From: Pseudohongiella sp.
Lineage (GTDB): Bacteria; Pseudomonadota; Gammaproteobacteria; Pseudomonadales; Pseudohongiellaceae
Length of the DNA: 34,735 nucleotides
Reading direction: 5' to 3'
Assembly: GCA_013204155.1 (NCBI GenBank)
Contig: JABMOK010000016.1
Location: 1-34,735, forward strand
The notes under the pieces are model-generated. The model saw only the letters and a list, made by a program, of their open reading frames with translations, had not been told where the DNA came from and searched no databases. This document shows, piece after piece, positions 31,367 through 34,735 of the stretch. A program made the position numbers and the translations under genes. Positions within the stretch are counted from its first letter, which is position 1, and every line of letters begins with the position of its first letter.

Positions 31367-33298
31367 TCAAGGGCCGCGAAGAACTTTGTCGAGTTCCGCT
31401 CCCAACTCCACGAGCCGAAACGGTTTGGGGATGGATCCCAAAAACCCGTAATCCTGATAATGCGCCAACACATCATTATTGGAATAACCGCTGGCGACAA
31501 TCGCTTTAACCTGGGGATCTATTTCCAGGAGCGTCTGCAAGGCCTCTTGCCCGCCGATGCCGTCGGGAACGGTCAGGTCGAGGATAACAGCAACAAAGGA
31601 TTGACTCTGGCTCAAGGCCGCTTTGTACTTTTCAATTGCCTCTCCCCCGTCGCTGGTGATTACAACTTCATATCCCAATCGAGAGAGCATCGCCTTCATT
31701 AAGCTCTGAATAGATTCTGAATCATCCATCACCAGTATCTTACCTTTGCCAGTTTTCAGTTGTATCTTCTTTGTTTCCAGCTCAACTTGCGCCCTATTCT
31801 GTTCCGCAGGTAGCAGAAAAGAAAATGTAGAACCGGCGTCGACTTCTGAGACGAAGGTAATGTGCCCGTGATGCTTTTGAATTATGGAATAGGAAACAGC
31901 CAACCCTAAGCCCTTCCCTGTCTTCTTTGTTGTATAAAACGGATCGAATATTTTCGGCCGATTGACGGGGTCGATTCCTGTCCCTTGATCCCCAATTGAT
32001 ATCTGGACATAGCAGCCAGGCTCAGTGGAGTATTTAGTACCCGGATTAATCTGAATATTCTTCGCCGATACGACTAGGCGGCCTCCACCGGGCATTGCCT
32101 GACGACCGTTAATAATAAGATTATGGATTACCTGTATAATCTGTTCTCTATCAACCTGAACCTGCCACAGATCTTTCTCAATGAAGAACTCAGCGCCGAT
32201 ATCGCTGTCATGTAATGTGGAGGCAACCGCCTTTCGTAACAAGCCTTCAAGGTCAAGCAATTCTCGAGCCGGGTCACCCCCTTTGGAGAAAGTTAAAAGT
32301 TGCTGCGCAATGGTTTTTACGTGCAGTGATGCGGCTTCGGATTTTTCCAGGAAAAGGTTTCTCTCCGCTTGATTCTCAGTCAATTTCGCCAGGCTCAAAT
32401 TACCCACGACAGCAGTTAGTGCGTTATTGACTTCATGGGCGATACCGCCGGCGAACATTCCCAATGACTCCAGCCTCTGATGTCTGATCCGCTCTTCTTC
32501 AAGCTTCTCTCTGTCAGTAATATCATCTATTAGCGTAAACACGCTCTGTATACCTGCAACCTCAACAGTGCGGCACTCCAGAAGGCAGACACGCTCCTCG
32601 CCTGATTGCGTACGCAGGGTTATTTTGCATTCGATTCTTGAGTCATTCCCGTATACCTCAGCCAGGGTCTGGTTTATTTCTTTCTGGCTACTCTGGGGAA
32701 ACATGTTGAGATCTGCCAGACTCTTTCCCACGGCGGCTTCTCGTGTCCAGCCAAACTTGGATATCCAGGCCGGATTAACATCTACTATTTCACCGGTGAA
32801 ACTATCGGTAATAGCGCAGGGATCGTTACTTAATTGGAAAAACAGCAGGAACAATTCTCTGGATTTTTCCAACTCTTTGACCGCCCGCCTTTGCTCGGTT
32901 ACATCCCGAGTCGTCCCCTGAATAGCGATTGTTTCGCCGTTCGAGTTCAGGATTGGGGCAGTCCGCATTTCCCCTACAAACTCAGAACCATCCTTGCGTT
33001 TAAAGACCAGATCGAATTTAAGCGGATCGTTGCCAAAAAATCCCTGTTCACGCTTCTGCAGGGAAGAGGCCGCCATCCTGATACTTTCCTCAGCGAGAAA
33101 TAACGGGGCCCATTCGTGCATCGATTTGTGCAGAAGATCCTCTTGATCAAAACCTGTCATCGTCTTCAGGGAGGGGCTGAGAAAAGTGAATTCACCTTCC
33201 GGGCTTGCTCGCCAAATTAGATCGATCGATTGGGTTAGTAAATCAAGGTGGAATTCTTCTTCATCGATATTTCTTATAGATTGATTCATTTTTGTCAT
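31367..33298 (-). CDS. Hybrid sensor histidine kinase (PAS-PAS-HisKA-HATPase-REC)
   Basis: A 643-residue soluble kinase. PAS 1 (about 15-135) contains DLIWRASPEGEFTFLSPSL and IQGTTRDVTEQ. PAS 2 (150-262) contains GEIVDVNPAWISKFGWTREA. The phosphoacceptor His288 is in GGIAHEVNNALT. The HATPase has HNLIINGRQAM, DQGTGID and GKGLGLA. The C-terminal receiver (519-640) has Asp574 in ILDLTVPDG and Lys625 in IPKPF. It shares architecture and many phrases with the hybrid kinase at 27328, such as the FSKGGDP/FAKGGEP linker and PDGIGGQEAL/PGGVGGKEAI, so the two are likely paralogues; this one has a second PAS in place of the N-terminal receiver. The ATG at 33298 has only weak purine-rich sequence upstream. 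The sensed signal is unknown. Confidence 0.93.
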   Translation of the reverse strand: MTKMNQSIRNIDEEEFHLDLLTQSIDLIWRASPEGEFTFLSPSLKTMTGFDQEDLLHKSMHEWAPLFLAEESIRMAASSLQKREQGFFGNDPLKFDLVFKRKDGSEFVGEMRTAPILNSNGETIAIQGTTRDVTEQRRAVKELEKSRELFLLFFQLSNDPCAITDSFTGEIVDVNPAWISKFGWTREAAVGKSLADLNMFPQSSQKEINQTLAEVYGNDSRIECKITLRTQSGEERVCLLECRTVEVAGIQSVFTLIDDITDREKLEEERIRHQRLESLGMFAGGIAHEVNNALTAVVGNLSLAKLTENQAERNLFLEKSEAASLHVKTIAQQLLTFSKGGDPARELLDLEGLLRKAVASTLHDSDIGAEFFIEKDLWQVQVDREQIIQVIHNLIINGRQAMPGGGRLVVSAKNIQINPGTKYSTEPGCYVQISIGDQGTGIDPVNRPKIFDPFYTTKKTGKGLGLAVSYSIIQKHHGHITFVSEVDAGSTFSFLLPAEQNRAQVELETKKIQLKTGKGKILVMDDSESIQSLMKAMLSRLGYEVVITSDGGEAIEKYKAALSQSQSFVAVILDLTVPDGIGGQEALQTLLEIDPQVKAIVASGYSNNDVLAHYQDYGFLGSIPKPFRLVELGAELDKVLRGP

Positions 33299-33853
33299 TT
33301 CTTAAGCAGCAGGGACAACCACAGAATATACCACTGGCCTATTCAAGCCAGCAAGTCTCGGCAAACCAATGCGTGAACAGCATTGTAAAAAGCAATGACG
33401 TGCTCTGCCCCAACTACCTGAGTAGTTTCTAATGTCGAGCGGGAATAGCAATAGCTGCCGCTTATCCAGTTTCAGAATTGTCGGATAAAATCGCCGGCAA
33501 GCAATTGTGCGATACCCTGAATGAATAGACATCAATCACTCATTCTAGCCGCATTTCAATTTTGAGTAGTCGTAACTATGCCCGCTGCAGCCCCTGAATT
33601 GAGCGGACCCATGCAAAGTGTAAGAGCTAGGCCATTTATTTAGCCAGCCTACAAATACCCATTGACAGCTCATGTGTCGCTGTTTAGAATTCGTATAACC
33701 TACTAATTTAGTCAAGTATTTGACCTGGTCAAGGTTAGCAATACAGCGGCTATGGGTGCTCCAATCAAGCACTCCACGGCCAAGCCACAGCGTCTCGCAT
33801 GATCTTTTTGTCGATCGAAATCGATTACAACGAGCCTATTATCAAGGTCGAAA
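33299..33853. other. Divergent intergenic region upstream of two PAS-protein genes
   Basis: No gene is convincing here. A strong promoter for the plus-strand PAS gene is annotated at 33662-33690. A small inverted repeat, TTGAC/GTCAA around 33719-33731, lies downstream of it in the leader. Signals for the minus-strand kinase are not obvious. Confidence 0.5.
33662..33690 (+). promoter_or_regulatory. Sigma-70-type promoter for the truncated PAS gene
   Basis: A perfect TTGACA at 33662-33667 is separated by 17 bp from TAGAAT (33685-33690), one mismatch from TATAAT. Transcription would start near 33697, leaving a leader of about 155 nt before the ATG at 33854. Confidence 0.6.
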
Positions 33854-34624
33854 ATGCAAGTATCAAAGAAAACCCCCGCGCAGCTCTGCGCAGAAATCGA
33901 TTTTCTAAACGCTAAAATCGCCAGATTGGAGAACCCGGAAATCAAGCTTCAGCAGGCGGATGAAACAGCCGCCTTTTCGCTATCCCTTGTGGAAAATGCT
34001 ACTACAGCGGGAGCTGGCACCTCGTTAGAGTTGCCCGTCGATACTGCGCCAGCCGATGATAACGAAAGATCTCCCTCCGAGTGGGCCGACCTGCTTCAAT
34101 TTATGCTAGATGCCTCTGGCGAGGGCCTTTGGTACTGGGACGTCCTGACCGGCAAAGAATGGTGGTCAGCGTATTTTCGAGAACTCATCGGATACTCGGA
34201 AGATGAGCTGCTTGCTGGTTACGAGAACTGGGCATCCCTTCTGCACCCGGAAGATCGCGAAGCTGTTCTCAATATCGTAGGCAGGCATCTGGAGCAAGGC
34301 ATCACCTACGATATTGAATTTCGCATGCGAACTAAAGAACAGGGATACCGTCTATTCAGGTCTCGCGGCTTTTCCCAAAGAGGCCTCGATGAGCAAACCA
34401 AGTTCTTGGCCGGGTCAATACAGGATATTACCGAATTAAAAAATATCGAAAACAGCGTTAATTTGTCTACCCAGCTTATGGAGAAGATGTCCGAGGGTAT
34501 CATTCTGGTGCGCCAGAGCGATGGCGTTATTGTCTATGCGAATCCTGGATTCGAGCAGATCTACGGCTACGATCCTGACGAACTGATCGATAAGCCTGTT
34601 TCGATGCTAAATGCGCCAGACTGA
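33854..34624 (+). pseudogene. PAS-domain signalling gene truncated by an IS3-family insertion
   Basis: An intact start (ATG 33854, AAGG just upstream) leads into a helical N-terminus (LCAEIDFLNAKIARLEN), an acidic linker, a complete PAS/PAC domain (about 80-195; GEGLWYWDVLTGKEWWS, LLHPEDREAV, GSIQDITELK) and the first half of a second PAS domain (IILVRQSDGVIVYANPGFEQ). The frame stops at TGA 34622-34624 after MLNAPD, in the middle of that fold. The stop coincides with the first bases of an insertion-sequence end. The natural protein was probably a longer PAS kinase or cyclase whose 3' part lies beyond the insertion or is lost. The residual 256 residues could still be made, because the promoter is intact, but would have no output domain. 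Confidence 0.8.
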
Positions 34625-34735
34625 CGTGGTCCAGCTTTTCTTTGCAACCCAGTTAAGCAACTTTCTTTAATCCAGTCGTATCTGATTCATATTGATTTGG
34701 GCATACATAACCCAAGTATGAATGCAGACGATAGC
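34622..34735 (-). mobile_element. Right end of an IS3-family insertion sequence (partial)
   Basis: Sequence unlike the PAS gene begins at 34622 with TGACGTGGTCCAGCTTTTC. This fits an IS3-type terminus, since such ends start with TG. A transposase C-terminus runs toward this end on the minus strand and stops 31 bp inside it. The other end is outside the window. The four bases before the junction (34618-34621) are the expected target-duplication candidate. Confidence 0.75.
34653..34735 (-). CDS. IS3-family transposase, C-terminal fragment at window edge
   Basis: The minus-strand frame entering from the right edge encodes 26 residues ending at TAA 34655-34653. It contains RLHSYLGYVCPNQYE, the well-known end of IS3-family OrfB integrases (consensus RxHSxLGYxSPxxFE), located after the DDE catalytic core. 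Only this tail is visible, so integrity of the transposase cannot be judged. Confidence 0.85.
   Translation of the reverse strand, partial: YRLHSYLGYVCPNQYESDTTGLKKVA

Overview
The window looks like chromosomal DNA of a Gram-negative, aerobic gammaproteobacterium, probably a free-living aquatic one. This is inferred from an ETF-ubiquinone oxidoreductase of proteobacterial type, two TonB-dependent outer-membrane receptors, a lipoprotein with a lipobox, a Tat-exported Fe/Mn-SOD-like protein, a cytochrome c/PQQ dehydrogenase, and moderate GC content. No rRNA, tRNA or CRISPR array was seen. No species can be named from the sequence alone.

Layout. (1) 1-4236, minus strand: a three-gene operon for exported proteins. 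It encodes a TPR protein with a degenerate metallopeptidase-like motif, an unknown exported protein broken by an in-frame amber codon, and a transglutaminase-like/TPR lipoprotein that runs off the left edge. (2) 4365-6023, minus: ETF-ubiquinone oxidoreductase. (3) 6324-10925, plus: two tandem paralogous TonB-dependent receptors closed by a clear terminator. (4) 11078-12731, minus: a possible small membrane protein, an exported SAM-methyltransferase-like protein and a small DnaJ-type zinc-finger protein. (5) 12957-15438, plus: a CaiB/BaiF CoA-transferase and an exported alpha/beta hydrolase. (6) 15499-17562, minus: an ArsM-type arsenite methyltransferase followed by a radical SAM protein. (7) 17897-27064: mostly exported enzymes, namely an M20 amidohydrolase, a cytochrome c-PQQ dehydrogenase, a carboxymuconolactone-decarboxylase-like protein, a DUF1330 protein, a Tat-SOD homologue, two related unknown exported proteins and an exported epoxide hydrolase. 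(8) 27328-34624: a signalling island with a FixL-like PAS kinase, an Rcp1-like single-domain response regulator, two hybrid PAS kinases and a PAS protein cut short by an insertion sequence whose end occupies the right edge of the window.

How parts may work together (inference). The kinase, receiver and hybrid kinase at 27328-30899 form a compact operon that could be a phosphorelay, possibly oxygen- or redox-responsive because the PAS domain keeps most FixL haem-pocket positions. ArsM and the adjoining radical SAM protein are 9 bp apart and probably act on the same arsenic or related metabolite. The exported enzymes in region 7 would work in the periplasm on small organic substrates, with electrons passed through the PQQ and haem centres, but no shared substrate can be read from the sequence.

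A recurring oddity is a set of short tandem repeats (units of 12, 14, 16 and 19 bp, three to five copies) sitting directly against gene starts or ends. The most solid unusual observations are the amber-split gene, the IS-truncated PAS gene whose stop codon appears to come from the IS terminus, the SOD homologue that lacks usual active-site residues, the HHxxH peptidase relic, the ArsM-radical SAM pair and the palindrome-rich spacer at 27158-27259.
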